This document shows positions 32,408 through 41,694 of a DNA stretch of 64,000 nucleotides, in pieces; position 1 is the stretch's first letter, and each line of letters begins with the position of its first letter. The position numbers and the translations under genes were made by a program. Location of the stretch: NCBI GenBank assembly GCA_004297725.1, contig SCUS01000081.1, forward strand, positions 1 through 64,000, written 5' to 3'. A model generated the notes under the pieces. The model made no database searches, was not told where the DNA came from, and saw nothing but the letters and a program-made list of their open reading frames with translations. This DNA is from Myxococcaceae bacterium. Its GTDB lineage: Bacteria; Myxococcota_A; Polyangia; Polyangiales; Ga0077539.

Positions 32408-34257
32408 GGCCTCAGGACGAAGAGCGCGCGGATCACCGTGTCGGTGCGCCGCTGGCCGGTCTGGTTCACGTAGGTGCGGGTGCCGTGGGTCTCGCCGACC
32501 ACCTCGACGGTCTCGTTGACGCGCACCAGCGTGCCGGGGGCCATGTCGACCCACGCGAGGCACTGCTGGTTGGGGCAGGCGCGGTCGGTCACCAGGAGCT
32601 GGAAGGACGGCAGCTCGCCCGCCGTCGCGGTGCTATTGATCACCCTCCCTCGCGCCCTCAGCCGCACCGTCGTCGGGCCTGGGGTGATGATCGGTGCGAG
32701 GCCCCGGTCGCCGCCCCCGGAGGCGAGGTAGTCCTGCGGGGTGACCGAGCGGTAGACCATCAGGGTGGTGGTGACGGGAGCGCCGCCTGGGGCGAAGCCG
32801 CGCACCGAGAGCGTGTTGGCGCCCGGCTGGATGGGCACCTCGGCGCGGAAGTGATCGCCCATCAGCGTGGCGGGCTGCGCGCCGACGAGCACACGCGACG
32901 CGCGAGGGAGCGAGCCCTCGACGGTGACCATCGCCGCGTTGACGAGGCTCAGCGGGCCGGGCGCCTCGATGCGCAGCGGCAGCCGCGGGAGCCGAAGCTC
33001 GTACTCGCCGCGGATCACCACGCCCGAGGCGGTGCGCACCTCGATGGGGAAGCGCTCGCTGCGCGAGGCGGTGGGGGAGTCCATGGAGATGGGCGCCGGG
33101 GCCGGAATCTCCGCCACGCCGAGCTGCCCGGAGAGGGTGATGGGCTGACCCGCGATGGAGAGCGTCGCGCCCGTCGGAACCCGGAAGCGCAGGTGCACCC
33201 GGGGCGGATCGTCGCCGAGGTGATCGAGGTCGGCCACCACGCGGTACCCGATCACGATGCGCAGCGCTCTCGGGGAGCGGGCGCCGGTGGCGTCTCGCAC
33301 CTCGATGGGCAGGGCGATCTCGCCGACCTCGTTGGGGTCGAGGCCCGCGACGGGGAAGTCCACCGCGCCCTGAGCGTCGACGGGAAACTCCGTCCCCCGG
33401 TACACCACGCGCCAGCGAGCATCGGCGCCCGGCAGCGTGGCGCGCACCCGAAGCTGCCCCTCCGCGAGCCGCACCTCCGCCTGCAACGACGGCGGACCAC
33501 CGCCCCCGATCAGCCGCGAGGCCAGCAGCGCCGCGCCTCCGAGCAGCGCGAGGCCCACGACGGCGCCCCCGATCCAGAGGCCCCACGGGGTCTTCTTCGG
33601 GAGGAGCGGCTCGTCCTCGGTGCGCTGCGGCCCGTACGAGGGCGGGGGGTTGGGAGGCGCAGCCCCGAGCCGCTGTCCGCCGATGAAGGGCGGCGACTCC
33701 TTGCGGCGCCGGGCGGCCTGATCACTCGGCGGCGGAGGCTCGGAGGGCGGAACCGGCGGCGCGACGCCCATCATCGTGTGAGCGCGCGGCGCCACCACCG
33801 GCGCGGCCGGCTGAGGCGGCGGCGCGGACGGCGCGGGCGGCGGGGGCTCCGAGGCTGGCACCGGGGGCAGGGCGCTCCTGTCGAACGCGACCCCGATCAT
33901 CGTGCGCTGCTTGTTGGGCACCGCGGCGGGCGGCGAGGGCGGCGGAGCCTCCGTCGGCGCGGGCGTCGGCTGCACCAACGCCCCCGCGGGGGTCACCTCG
34001 CGGATGGTCTCCGTCGAGATCGCTGGCGCGGTCGGAGCCACGCCAAGCATCGTCGCGTGTCGCGCCGGTGCCGGTGTTGGTGCCGGTGGAGAGAGCGGAG
34101 ACGTCGAGCCCATCGCGGTGGGCGTCGGAGCGGGAGGCACCGCGCGGACCCGAGATCCGCACTGGAGGCAGAAGGTCGCGTCCCTGGGGAGCGAGGCGCT
34201 GCAGATGTGGCAATGGATCTGCGGTCCCCCAGTGCCGTCTCGGTCATCGCCGCTCAT
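32404..34257 (-). CDS. Zinc-ribbon membrane protein with TMxGVA motifs and beta-rich exported part
   Basis: 617 aa. Residues 14-35 are a zinc ribbon (CHICSASLPRDATFCLQCG, C-x2-C...C-x2-C). A Pro/Ala-rich disordered region follows with three spaced short motifs: ATMLGVAP, RTMIGVAF and HTMMGVAP. One membrane segment (GLWIGGAVVGLALLGGAALLA) lies near residue 230. The C-terminal 370 residues are beta-rich, resembling tandem Ig-like or FHA-neighbour domains (LSIAGQPITLSGQLGVAEI; GANTLSVRGFAPGG), ending in an SH3-like segment. The Thr in TMxGVA motifs could be a phosphorylation site. Function is unknown. Confidence 0.75.
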   Translation of the reverse strand: MSGDDRDGTGGPQIHCHICSASLPRDATFCLQCGSRVRAVPPAPTPTAMGSTSPLSPPAPTPAPARHATMLGVAPTAPAISTETIREVTPAGALVQPTPAPTEAPPPSPPAAVPNKQRTMIGVAFDRSALPPVPASEPPPPAPSAPPPQPAAPVVAPRAHTMMGVAPPVPPSEPPPPSDQAARRRKESPPFIGGQRLGAAPPNPPPSYGPQRTEDEPLLPKKTPWGLWIGGAVVGLALLGGAALLASRLIGGGGPPSLQAEVRLAEGQLRVRATLPGADARWRVVYRGTEFPVDAQGAVDFPVAGLDPNEVGEIALPIEVRDATGARSPRALRIVIGYRVVADLDHLGDDPPRVHLRFRVPTGATLSIAGQPITLSGQLGVAEIPAPAPISMDSPTASRSERFPIEVRTASGVVIRGEYELRLPRLPLRIEAPGPLSLVNAAMVTVEGSLPRASRVLVGAQPATLMGDHFRAEVPIQPGANTLSVRGFAPGGAPVTTTLMVYRSVTPQDYLASGGGDRGLAPIITPGPTTVRLRARGRVINSTATAGELPSFQLLVTDRACPNQQCLAWVDMAPGTLVRVNETVEVVGETHGTRTYVNQTGQRRTDTVIRALFVLRP

Positions 34258-34317
34258 CGTCGGCGGAGTCTAACGCGTACGAAACGCCGCCGCGGTCGAG
34301 AACGAAGACCGCGCTCG

Positions 34318-35433
34318 ATGACCACACCGCACGGCCTCCTGGTTCTCGTCGCGGCGACGGCGCTCGCGGCGGGCTGCTCCAACTTCCGGGGCAACGACGG
34401 GGGCAGTAGCCTCCGGCCCATGACCGATCCCCTCCGCTGGGCTCCCCATGAAGGCCTCGCGCTGCCTGTCCCTCGGCGCTATCCGAGCGTGACCCCGGTC
34501 CCTGGAGGCGCGATCGTCTTCGGGGGCATCGGGGCCAGCGGGCCCATGGGGGAGGCCTGGCGCTGGGACGGCGCCCGGTGGCAGTCGCTCTCGGGCGAAG
34601 GCGTTCCCACGGGGCGGATCCACCACGCGGCCGCCTGGACAGGGGGCGAGCTGTGCATCTGGGGCGGCGAGGCGAGGGGGGAGAGCCTCGACGACGGCGC
34701 CTGCTTGAACCCATCGACCGACCGCTGGCGGCCCATCGGGGAGGTGCCCCTCTCGGCTCGCGGCGCGATGGCGAGCGCGTCCAACGGGCGCGAGTGGATC
34801 CTCTGGGGAGGCCGCGACGCCGACGGCAACGACCTCGCCGACGGCGCCCGCTACGACACCTCGACCCGTCGCTGGACCGCGCTCCCCGACGGTGGCCCGA
34901 GGGCGAGGCACGGGGCCTCGACGGCGGTGTCGCCCGACGGGTCGAGGGTGCTCCTCTGGGGCGGCTCTGGGGAGGCCCTGGCGCTCGGCTCCGAGGACGC
35001 GTTCGTGCTGGAGCTCCCGACGTCCCGATGGATCGCTGTCGACCTCGAAGGCGCGCCGCCCGCCCGCAGCGGACCCGTCGCGGTGGAGGTACCGTCGGGC
35101 CTGGTGGCGGTGGGCGGCGAGGTGGCCTCGATCTTCGAGTGGAGCACCGGCCGATGGCGACGGCTCGACCCGCCTCCGTTCTCCTCCCGCTGGGGCGTCA
35201 CCGCGGTCTCCGCTCCCACGGGGGTGCTGCTCTGGGGAGGCCGCGACGAGACCCGCGTCCACGACGACGGCGCGGTGCTCGACCTCGCGTCCGGCCGATG
35301 GACGCTCCTGTCTCCCGGCGAGACGCCTGGGCCCCGCATGGACGCCGTCGCCATCGCAGACGCCCATCAGGTGCTGTTGTTGTGGGGATCGAACGGCGAG
35401 GCCCTGCTCTCCGAGGCCTTCACCCTGCGTTGA
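34318..35433 (+). CDS. Kelch-repeat lipoprotein
   Basis: 371 aa from ATG 34318. The signal MTTPHGLLVLVAATALAAGC has a lipobox at LAAGC. Six or so Kelch-type blades follow, each with a Gly-Gly step and Trp (GGAIVFGGIG...EAWRWDGARW; GGELCIWGGEARG; REWILWGGRDADGNDLADGARYD; RVLLWGGSG; LVAVGGEVA; GVLLWGGRDE). A six-bladed propeller on the cell surface or periplasmic face is likely. It is divergent from the zinc-ribbon gene (60-nt gap) and converges with the next lipoprotein gene. Confidence 0.85.
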   Translation: MTTPHGLLVLVAATALAAGCSNFRGNDGGSSLRPMTDPLRWAPHEGLALPVPRRYPSVTPVPGGAIVFGGIGASGPMGEAWRWDGARWQSLSGEGVPTGRIHHAAAWTGGELCIWGGEARGESLDDGACLNPSTDRWRPIGEVPLSARGAMASASNGREWILWGGRDADGNDLADGARYDTSTRRWTALPDGGPRARHGASTAVSPDGSRVLLWGGSGEALALGSEDAFVLELPTSRWIAVDLEGAPPARSGPVAVEVPSGLVAVGGEVASIFEWSTGRWRRLDPPPFSSRWGVTAVSAPTGVLLWGGRDETRVHDDGAVLDLASGRWTLLSPGETPGPRMDAVAIADAHQVLLLWGSNGEALLSEAFTLR

Positions 35434-35436
35434 CGA

Positions 35437-37686
35437 TCAGCGCACCCAGATGAGGGCGTAGCTGGCCTTGCAGCTCGTGTCGTAGCCGTAGCACTCGCCC
35501 GCGGCGGAGATGGTCCTGCCGTTGGCGTTGCAGGGCCAGGTGCCCGGGGTGCAGCTCAGCGGAGCGATGCGCGAGAGGCGCAGCAGCGAGAGGTCGTGGG
35601 TGAGCCACTGGGCCTCGCCGCCGGGGGTGTTGCCGAGGCCGTTCACCCAGCAGCACTCGGCCGCATAGAACGCGATGGCGACGTTCTCGTTGGTCGAGGG
35701 GAAGCACGAGGCGTTGCTGTCGAGCGCCCGCAGAGAGAACCCGAAGGCCGCCGCCTGCGCCGCGCTGATGCCCGTGTAGAAGTCGGCTCCCGAGCGCGTC
35801 CAGGTGGTGTTGCAGGTCGAAGGCCAGCCGGCGCTCACGTAGGCGCCCATCGAGCGGTTGCCCAGCAGGCCCGTCCAGCCGAAGCTGTACTCGGCGGTCT
35901 CCACGCGGAGGTCGTTGCCGGCCACGTCGGCCCACGCGAGGGACTTGTAGCTGGCGCTGGTCCGCGTCGCGATCGACCCGAAGCTGGTGCGGTCGGTGAA
36001 GACCCCGAGCGCGTTCCAGGCCCTCGGCACCCCGTTCACCACCGAGCCCGCGAGCGTCCAGCCGCCGCCCTGCGAGGTCATGTCGCAGTACACGCGCTGC
36101 GCGCCCAGCGGACCCGCGCCGTCGGGGTCGATCTCGTACTCCCCGCTCGCGGCCGACGGGTTGAGCGTGCGCAGCGCGTTGCAGCTCACCGGCAGCCTGC
36201 ACGCCCCGGTCTGGCAGTAGGACCCGCCGCCGCACGCGTTGCCGCACGCCCCGCAGTGGGCGTTGCTGGTGCGGGTGTTCGCCTCGCACCCGTTGGCGGG
36301 CATCGCATCGCAGTTGGCCCAGCCCGTGTCGCAGCTCTCGACCTGGCACGTCCGCGCCGTGCACACCGGAACCGCGTGGATCAGCCCGCACTCCACCCCG
36401 CACGCGCCGCAGTGGCTCGCGTTGCCGTTGGCGACGTTGACCTCGCAGCCGTTGGCCGCGTTGCCGTCGCAGTCGCCGAAGTCCGCCCCGCAGGCGAAGC
36501 CGCACGCGCCCGCCGCGCAGGTCGCGCTGGCGTTCGCGGGCGAGGCGCAGCGGCGGGTGCAGCTCCCGCAGGTGGTCGGGCTGGCGAGGTCGGCCTCGCA
36601 CCCGTTGGCGGCGTTCGAGTCGCAGTCGGCGCGACCCGTGTTGCAGGCCGCCACGGCGCACGCTCCAGCCGTGCAGGCGGGCGTGCCGTTGGCCACCACG
36701 CAGCGGGTCGAGCAGCTCCCGCAGTGGGTGGCGTCGGAGCCGAGGTCCACCTCGCAGCCGTTCGAGGCGTCGCCGTCGCAGTCGGCGAAGCCCGCCGCGC
36801 AGGTGAACGCGCAGGCCCCCGCCGCGCAGGACACCGTGGCGTGGGCCCTCGCCGCGCAGGCCATCCTGCAGCCGCCGCAGTGCTCCACGCTCGTGCGGGT
36901 GTCGACCTCGCAGCCGCTCGCGGCCATGCCGTCGCAGTCACCGCGCCCGGGGTCGCAGCTCGCGATGCCGCACACGCCCGCCGCGCAGGCGCCTGTCGCG
37001 CTCGCCGGGGCGCAGGCCGTCCCGCACGCGCCGCAGTGGGCGGTGTTGACCCGCGTGTCGACGCAGCCGCCCCCGCAGCAGGTCTGCCCCGAGGCGCAGT
37101 GCGCGTCGGAGGTGCATCCCGTCACGCAGGTGTTGCCCATGCAGTGCGTCGACGCGGGACAGTGCCCATCGGTGAGGCACCCCACGCACTGATGGCTCGC
37201 CGGGTCGCAGTGACCCGCCCCGACGGCCCCTCCGTCGGCGGACACGCCGCCGTCGCCCGCCGCGCAGGCCCCGTCGTCGCGGCAGCCCGAGGCGCAGGTG
37301 TTGCTCGCGGCGACGCAGTACTGCCCGGCGGGGCAGAGGTCGCTCGCGGCGGTGCAGGCCACGCAGCGCCCCGTCGCGGTGTCGCAGGCGGGACCACCCG
37401 GCTGACCCGCGCAGTCCGCGTTCGCCGCGCAGCGGAAGGGAGCGTCGACCGGGACGTCATCGGCGACATCCATCGCTCCCGTGTCTACGGGGCCGGTGTC
37501 CGTCGCTCCGGTGTCCGTCGCTCCGGTGTCCGTCGCTCCGGTGTCCGTCGCTCCGGTGTCCGTCGCTCCGAGGTCGGCGGGGACGTCTCCTCCCGCGTCT
37601 CCGCCCACCACGCTCGAGTCCTCCGAGCAGCCCGCCAACAGCGTGAGCGTCATCGCGCACGCGCCAAGGATCCTTCGTGTGCTCAT
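35437..37686 (-). CDS. Cysteine-rich repeat lipoprotein with fibrinogen-like tip
   Basis: 749 aa from ATG 37686. The lipoprotein signal is MSTRRILGACAMTLTLLAGC. A stalk start contains five Thr-Asp-Thr-Gly-Ala units, encoded by a 15-bp minisatellite. About a dozen Cys modules with C.AGFADCDGDASNGCEVD follow. The C-terminal 230 residues begin SCNALRTLNPSAASGEYEID and contain VYCDMTSQGGGWTL, the hallmark of fibrinogen-related/ficolin-like domains. It probably presents a ligand-binding tip on a rigid stalk. The same tip type occurs in the 56853-58226 paralogue. Confidence 0.87.
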   Translation of the reverse strand: MSTRRILGACAMTLTLLAGCSEDSSVVGGDAGGDVPADLGATDTGATDTGATDTGATDTGATDTGPVDTGAMDVADDVPVDAPFRCAANADCAGQPGGPACDTATGRCVACTAASDLCPAGQYCVAASNTCASGCRDDGACAAGDGGVSADGGAVGAGHCDPASHQCVGCLTDGHCPASTHCMGNTCVTGCTSDAHCASGQTCCGGGCVDTRVNTAHCGACGTACAPASATGACAAGVCGIASCDPGRGDCDGMAASGCEVDTRTSVEHCGGCRMACAARAHATVSCAAGACAFTCAAGFADCDGDASNGCEVDLGSDATHCGSCSTRCVVANGTPACTAGACAVAACNTGRADCDSNAANGCEADLASPTTCGSCTRRCASPANASATCAAGACGFACGADFGDCDGNAANGCEVNVANGNASHCGACGVECGLIHAVPVCTARTCQVESCDTGWANCDAMPANGCEANTRTSNAHCGACGNACGGGSYCQTGACRLPVSCNALRTLNPSAASGEYEIDPDGAGPLGAQRVYCDMTSQGGGWTLAGSVVNGVPRAWNALGVFTDRTSFGSIATRTSASYKSLAWADVAGNDLRVETAEYSFGWTGLLGNRSMGAYVSAGWPSTCNTTWTRSGADFYTGISAAQAAAFGFSLRALDSNASCFPSTNENVAIAFYAAECCWVNGLGNTPGGEAQWLTHDLSLLRLSRIAPLSCTPGTWPCNANGRTISAAGECYGYDTSCKASYALIWVR
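37495..37569. repeat. 15-bp minisatellite, five perfect copies
   Basis: GGTGTCCGTCGCTCC is repeated five times without mismatch, starting at 37495. It encodes the Thr-Asp-Thr-Gly-Ala units just after the lipobox of the 35437-37686 lipoprotein. The 15-nt unit keeps frame, so copy number could change stalk length by slippage. Confidence 0.9.
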
Positions 37687-37780
37687 GAAAGCGTCCCTTA
37701 CCTCAGGTCGAAGCGTTCGCGGCGAGTGTCGCACGGTCGCCGGTTGCGCGCGGGGGAGGGGTCAGACTAGGTTCCGCGCG

Positions 37781-38905
37781 ATGTTGACGAGCCTCGGCGA
37801 CCTCTTCACGACCAAGCGTGTGATCGTGACCGTCGGATGCGGCGGCGTGGGCAAGACCACCATCGCCGCGGCGCTCGCCCTCGCGGCGGCGCAGCGTGGG
37901 CGGCGGGTGCTCTGCCTCACCATCGACCCGGCCAAGCGCCTCGCGACCTCCCTCGGGCTGCGGGAGATGGCGCACGAGGCCCAGGAGATCGACCCCGCCC
38001 TGTGGCGCACCGAGGGCGAGGGGACGCTCACCGCGATGATGCTCGACGTGCGCGGCACCTTCGACGCGCTCGTCACCCGCTACGCCAACAACCCCCAGAC
38101 CCGCGACCGCATCCTCAACAACCAGATCTACCAGGAGGTCTCCGGCTCGCTCGCGGGCACGCCCGAGTACATGGCGATGGAGAAGCTCTACGCCCTGCGC
38201 GACGACCCCCGGTACGACCTGATCGTGCTCGACACGCCGCCCACCTCCAACGCCCTCGACTTCCTCGAGGCGCCCGACAAGATGATCGAGGCGGTCGACT
38301 CGCCGGCCATCAGCGCCTTCGTCTCGGCCTTCGAGCGCACCGGCAAGCTCTCGCTCAACCTCCTCTCCAAGGCCATGGCCAAGGTGCTCCAGGGGCTCGG
38401 GAGCTTCACCGGCGCGGACTTCCTCTCCCAGGTGGCGGAGTTTCTCAGCGACCTGCAATCGCTCTTCGGCGGCTTTCGCGAGCGCGCCTCGAAGGTGCGC
38501 GACGCCCTCATGGCCAGCGAGGTGGCCTTCGTGGTGGTGAGCTCGCCCGACCCCATGGCCGTCGGCGAGGCGATGTTCTTCGTCGACCACCTCCAGAAGC
38601 ACCGGATGAACGCCGAGGCGCTGGTGATGAACCGCGTGCGCCAGGCCGAAGACCTCCCCACGCCCAGCGCCGATCGCCTCGCGGGGCTGCTCTCCGACGC
38701 CAGCATCCCCAACGCGACCGACCTGGGCGCGGCCTTCTCCCGGGCGTGGCGGGACATGTCCACCTGGGCCCGGCGCGACGCGCTCGAGGTGGCCCGGGCG
38801 CAGCGGGAGATGGCCTCGGTGCCCCGCCATGCGGTGGTCCCGACCCTCGACGAAGACGTCTACGACCTGGCCGCCCTGGCCCACGTCGCGCAGCGCCTCG
38901 TCTGA
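37781..38905 (+). CDS. ArsA/Get3-family ATPase
   Basis: 374 aa. A deviant Walker A loop GCGGVGKTT lies at 19-27, followed by RVLCLTIDPAKRLATSLGL, and switch II DTPPTSNALDFLEAP. The C-terminal part has VVSSPDPMAVGEAMFFVDHLQKH and ALVMNRV, as in the family. It is a single-domain member. Bacterial homologues are of uncertain role: arsenite efflux needs ArsB, which is absent here, and Get3-like targeting of tail-anchored proteins is possible. It is divergent from the upstream lipoprotein and convergent with the TonB-type gene. Confidence 0.88.
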   Translation: MLTSLGDLFTTKRVIVTVGCGGVGKTTIAAALALAAAQRGRRVLCLTIDPAKRLATSLGLREMAHEAQEIDPALWRTEGEGTLTAMMLDVRGTFDALVTRYANNPQTRDRILNNQIYQEVSGSLAGTPEYMAMEKLYALRDDPRYDLIVLDTPPTSNALDFLEAPDKMIEAVDSPAISAFVSAFERTGKLSLNLLSKAMAKVLQGLGSFTGADFLSQVAEFLSDLQSLFGGFRERASKVRDALMASEVAFVVVSSPDPMAVGEAMFFVDHLQKHRMNAEALVMNRVRQAEDLPTPSADRLAGLLSDASIPNATDLGAAFSRAWRDMSTWARRDALEVARAQREMASVPRHAVVPTLDEDVYDLAALAHVAQRLV

Positions 38906-38909
38906 ACGC

Positions 38910-40181
38910 TCAGCGCACCGCCGGGTTGCGAAACTCGAAGGGCGCCCTGATCCGGAGCTCCGAGCGTCCGAGCGAGTCGGGAATGGGCGGCAGGCGCGCC
39001 CGGGAGACCGCCGCGAGCACGTTGGCGTCGAAGCGATCGACGCCGCTGCGGCGGCTCACCCTGGTGGCGCTCACGCTGCCGTCGCGGGCGATCACGAACT
39101 GCAGCACCACCGTCCCCTGCCGTAGCTGAAGCGCCTCGTCGTAGGGGAAGGCGTCGCGCCAGAGCGGCTGGAGGCGTCGGCGCACCTCGTGGAGGTAGCG
39201 GATGTACCGCGCGTCCTCGGTTCCCAGCGCGATCCAGCCGTCGCCGTCGCCCAGCGGCCTCGCCGTCCCGCCGCGGCCGACGCCTCCGCCCGAGCCGGGT
39301 GCCCCTCCGCCGCCGACGCCGCCTTCGCCCGCCGCGCGCCTCGGCCCGTCCTGTACCGAGGCGTTGAGGTGGTCTCGCAGCATCGAGGTCGCCAGCAGCG
39401 CGGCATCGGCGTCGTCGCTGGTGCGAGGCGCGATGCGGTCGCTGGTCGTCGACGCGTGGCCCTGGCTGACCGACGGGCGCTGCATCGCCACCGGGCCTGC
39501 CGCGCGGAGCCGCGTGCCGCGGGCGCCTGCGATGCCCGTACGGGGCCGCTCGGCGAGGTCACGGTCGCCCAGGCCGGGGCCGACGAATACAGCATCGGGT
39601 AAGGCCGCGACGGTCGGAGCGGGCCCGGCGCGCATCGGGGCGCTCGCCACGGACGGAGCCGCGGCGCCCGGGGCGGGGAGGGCGGTCGCGTGAGGGACGC
39701 GCAGCAGCAGCACCCCGTCGCCGGTGGAGACCCAGGGGTCCTCGTCGGGGTTGGGCGTGCGGCGGTCGTCCTGCGGCGAAGCGCGGCGTCGCGCCGTGGC
39801 GATGCGCTGCTCCTGCACCCCGTGGTCGGCGTCGAGGAGGCGCTCGTCGAGGTTGACCCGCTCGGCGCGCGCGGCCATCTGCCGGCCCCGCTCCAGGCTG
39901 CGTCCGTCGCCCCGCTCTCCGGGCTGCTCGGCGTCGAGGTTCTGCCGGTGGGCGATGCCGCCCAGGGCGTCGCGAGCCGTCGGGGGCGCGGGCCTCGCGG
40001 CGGTCGCGCCGGCCACCGGCGGAGCGGACGGAGCGAGGTCCACCGGGACCGTCACGCCCTGCGACGGCGCCCTCGTCACCGGCGAGCGCGTCGCCGTCGG
40101 GCGGGCCGCCGAGAGCGCACCCATCAAGGTCGCGTGTACCGCGATTGACGCTGCGCACCAGTGACGCCAATGGACCTTCAT
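38910..40181 (-). CDS. TonB C-terminal domain protein
   Basis: 423 aa from ATG 40181, with GGAGGAG about 10 nt upstream. A short N-terminal hydrophobic segment (AASIAVHATLMGALSAA) anchors it. A long Pro/Ala/Arg-rich, low-complexity spacer (30-300) follows. The C-terminal 95 residues match TonB-C: RYLHEVRRRLQPLWRDAFP, GTVVLQFVIARDGSVSATRVSRRSGVDRFDANVLAAV. It may transduce proton-motive force or act as a periplasm-spanning link. No ExbB/ExbD genes are adjacent. A WTAC-N8-GTAW site at 39587 forces TTA, GAT, GCT and GTA codons. Confidence 0.85.
   Translation of the reverse strand: MKVHWRHWCAASIAVHATLMGALSAARPTATRSPVTRAPSQGVTVPVDLAPSAPPVAGATAARPAPPTARDALGGIAHRQNLDAEQPGERGDGRSLERGRQMAARAERVNLDERLLDADHGVQEQRIATARRRASPQDDRRTPNPDEDPWVSTGDGVLLLRVPHATALPAPGAAAPSVASAPMRAGPAPTVAALPDAVFVGPGLGDRDLAERPRTGIAGARGTRLRAAGPVAMQRPSVSQGHASTTSDRIAPRTSDDADAALLATSMLRDHLNASVQDGPRRAAGEGGVGGGGAPGSGGGVGRGGTARPLGDGDGWIALGTEDARYIRYLHEVRRRLQPLWRDAFPYDEALQLRQGTVVLQFVIARDGSVSATRVSRRSGVDRFDANVLAAVSRARLPPIPDSLGRSELRIRAPFEFRNPAVR
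39587..39602. other. WTAC-N8-GTAW site 7
   Basis: ATAC-AGCATCGG-GTAA, in the TonB-type gene (minus); codons TTA CCC GAT GCT GTA, four of them rare here. Confidence 0.75.
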
Positions 40182-40404
40182 GCTCGCGAGCTCCTCCGGG
40201 GAGACGGCCGCGCCGTTCTCGTCAGTCTGCACGTGGACGCGCGATCATGCCGCCGCGGTCTATCGCAGTTTCCCGCGGGCCGATGTCGTGGCATCGTCGC
40301 GGCACCGATTGAAGTCCTCTCGCCAGCGCAAGGAACCTGCACGCGCTCCTGGTTCAGCCGCCCGATTCTTGCGGCGCTCCGGCCCTCGCGCTGAACCTGC
40401 CTAC

Positions 40405-41694
40405 ATGTACGACACGCGGTGGCGCGCTGGGGCCTGGGCGGTGATGATGGCGATGACGGCGGTCCCCTCGGCGGCTTCGGCCGTCGACCGCTGGACCTCT
40501 CCGCATCCGGGCATCCGTCACCTTCACCGGGTGCGCCCCGGGGTCGACCTCCACGTGGTGCTGGTCGACCTCGCCAGCCCCGAGGTCTCCGTCGTCGCGA
40601 CCCGACCCGAAGACCGCTTCACCACCACCTCCGAGTTCGCCCGCCGCTACGACGCCGTCGTCGCCGTCAACGCCAACTTCTGGGGCCGTGGCTCGTGCGG
40701 GCTCGCGGCCGGCGGCGGCGAGGTCTACCCCCGCATCTACGAAGACGGCTGCATCGCCACCCTCGGGGTGGGCCCCGGCAACGACGCCGTCGCCCTCGAC
40801 ACCAGCGCCTCGCCCCACGGCCCGCTGCCCGCGATGATCACCGAGGCCTGGAGCGGCAAGCCCTGGCTGATGCGCGGCGGCCAGGCGCCCCGCAACTGGG
40901 TCCGCCCGCAGCACCTCTACCGCCCCAACCCCCGCACCGCGGCGGCGCTCTCGGCGGACCACCGCACGATGATCCTGCTCAGCGCCGACGGTCGGCGCCC
41001 TGGCGTGCCGGGGCTCACGGGCTTCCAGCTCGTCGACGTGCTCCGCGAGTTCGGCGCCCACGACGCCATCAACCTCGACGGCGGCGGGTCGACCACGCTG
41101 GTGATGGACTCGCACCTGATCAACCGCCCGAGCGACCGCCACGAGCGCTCGGTGATTACCCACCTGGGTATTCGCCTCCGCCCCGGCGCGGTCTGGTACG
41201 CCGGGCAGATCACCGGTCGCGGCGCTCCGGAGTCGGTCACCGCGGGGCAGTCCTCGAAGGTCTGGGTCGAGGCGCGCAACACCGGCCGCCGCGCCTGGAG
41301 CGCCGAGCAGGGCCCCACGGTGGAGCTCACCGACGGCGGGCGAACCTGGACGGCGAGGCCGACCGGGGAGGTCCCTCCCGGCGAGGTGGGGCGCTTCGAG
41401 GTCTCCTGGGAGCCTCGCTCCTTCGGCAACACCTCCCTGCGGGCGCGGCTCGTCACGCCGGAGGGCGGGCTGCTGGTCGACGAGCCCATCCGCTTCGATG
41501 TCGCGGTGCGCGCCCCGGCCGCGCCGACCGCCCCCGCCGCCGCGCCGCCGCCGGCTCCGCAGGTGATGACCGCGTCCATGGGCTTCGGCTGCAACGCGCA
41601 GCCGGGTCACCCCTCGGGGCTTGCGTGGGGCGTCCTCGGCATGTTCGGCTCCCTGGTGGCGGCGCTCCGTCGGCGTCGCCGACCGACCGCATGA
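40405..41694 (+). CDS. Phosphodiester glycosidase (NAGPA family) with MYXO-CTERM-like anchor
   Basis: 429 aa. It has a signal peptide (MMAMTAVPSAASA). The NAGPA/PF09992 domain has VVAVNANFWGRGSCGLA, PRTAAALSADHRTMILL and the catalytic-type motif DAINLDGGGSTTLV. A beta-sandwich follows (about 275-385). The C-terminus is GFGC, a hydrophobic stretch (LAWGVLGMFGSLVAAL) and RRRRRP, a typical MYXO-CTERM sorting signal for surface display. Family members cleave phosphodiester-linked sugars. It overlaps the next paralogue by ATGA. A WTAC-N8-GTAW site lies at 41156. Confidence 0.88.
   Translation: MYDTRWRAGAWAVMMAMTAVPSAASAVDRWTSPHPGIRHLHRVRPGVDLHVVLVDLASPEVSVVATRPEDRFTTTSEFARRYDAVVAVNANFWGRGSCGLAAGGGEVYPRIYEDGCIATLGVGPGNDAVALDTSASPHGPLPAMITEAWSGKPWLMRGGQAPRNWVRPQHLYRPNPRTAAALSADHRTMILLSADGRRPGVPGLTGFQLVDVLREFGAHDAINLDGGGSTTLVMDSHLINRPSDRHERSVITHLGIRLRPGAVWYAGQITGRGAPESVTAGQSSKVWVEARNTGRRAWSAEQGPTVELTDGGRTWTARPTGEVPPGEVGRFEVSWEPRSFGNTSLRARLVTPEGGLLVDEPIRFDVAVRAPAAPTAPAAAPPPAPQVMTASMGFGCNAQPGHPSGLAWGVLGMFGSLVAALRRRRRPTA
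41156..41171. other. WTAC-N8-GTAW site 8
   Basis: TTAC-CCACCTGG-GTAT, in the first NAGPA gene; codons ATT ACC CAC CTG GGT ATT. Confidence 0.75.

Noticed and set aside
37781..38905. Arsenite efflux ATPase function
   Set aside because: The fold fits ArsA/Get3, but no arsenite permease or ars regulator is nearby, so a resistance role is not claimed.
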